From assembly GCF_037975245.1 (NCBI RefSeq), contig NC_092570.1:8927001-8991000 (forward strand): a DNA stretch of 64,000 nt, written 5' to 3'. Every line of letters starts with the position of its first letter. Position 1 is the stretch's first letter. The notes below the pieces were generated by a model, which did not search any database, was not told where the DNA came from, and saw only the letters and a program-made list of their open reading frames with translations. This document shows, piece after piece, positions 63,999 to 64,000 of the stretch. Made by a program: the position numbers and the translations under genes. Source of the DNA: Apostichopus japonicus. Its lineage: Eukaryota > Echinodermata > Holothuroidea > Aspidochirotida > Stichopodidae.

Positions 63999-64000
63999 TA

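Overview
This window reads as nuclear DNA of an invertebrate deuterostome, most likely an echinoderm. Genes are split by long introns with GT-AG borders, single copies are spaced 5-10 kb apart, and the gaps are packed with transposon relics and minisatellites. The echinoderm call is an inference from the presence of an EPSTI1-like gene and from the overall mobile-element mix; no species is claimed. There are no operons, CRISPR arrays or bacterial features.

Layout: (1) 91-651, minus: a one-exon MID1IP1/Spot14 gene. (2) 2.4-9.6 kb: a mobile-element block with a 4.4-kb element built of inverted satellite arms, followed by hAT-like non-autonomous elements, one with a perfect 8-bp target duplication. 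(3) 10.3-15.4 kb, plus: a seven-exon EPSTI1-like coiled-coil gene. (4) 16.4-24.6 kb: nested transposons, a decayed Penelope-like element with a GIY-YIG domain and a hammerhead-ribozyme-like motif, and TTAA-flanked MITEs. (5) 25.0-34.2 kb, plus: an eleven-exon SLC22-type organic ion transporter with two possible C-termini. (6) 39.1-43.2 kb, plus: three-exon NDUFA1 (complex I). (7) 44.6-50.5 kb: mostly gene-free, with dispersed tandem repeats rich in AGGTCA half-sites. (8) 50.6-63.4 kb, minus: an extended short-chain dehydrogenase/reductase of the dihydroflavonol-reductase-like type, eight visible exons, with an unusual Lys/Glu-rich tail of more than 200 residues; its first exon is not identified.

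The five genes have no evident joint pathway. MID1IP1 (lipogenesis), the SLC22 carrier, NDUFA1 and the reductase are all metabolic, but the spacing and mixed strands argue for independent units. The most interesting signals are two hammerhead-like motifs of the same unusual architecture, one at a Penelope 3' end and one in an SLC22 intron; perfect DR1 nuclear-receptor-like sites carried by a dispersed repeat; a perfect 93-bp palindrome inside the inverted-arm element; and the acidic/basic tail of the reductase. All exon coordinates were read by hand from splice signals, reading-frame continuity and family resemblance; no alignment or database search was run.
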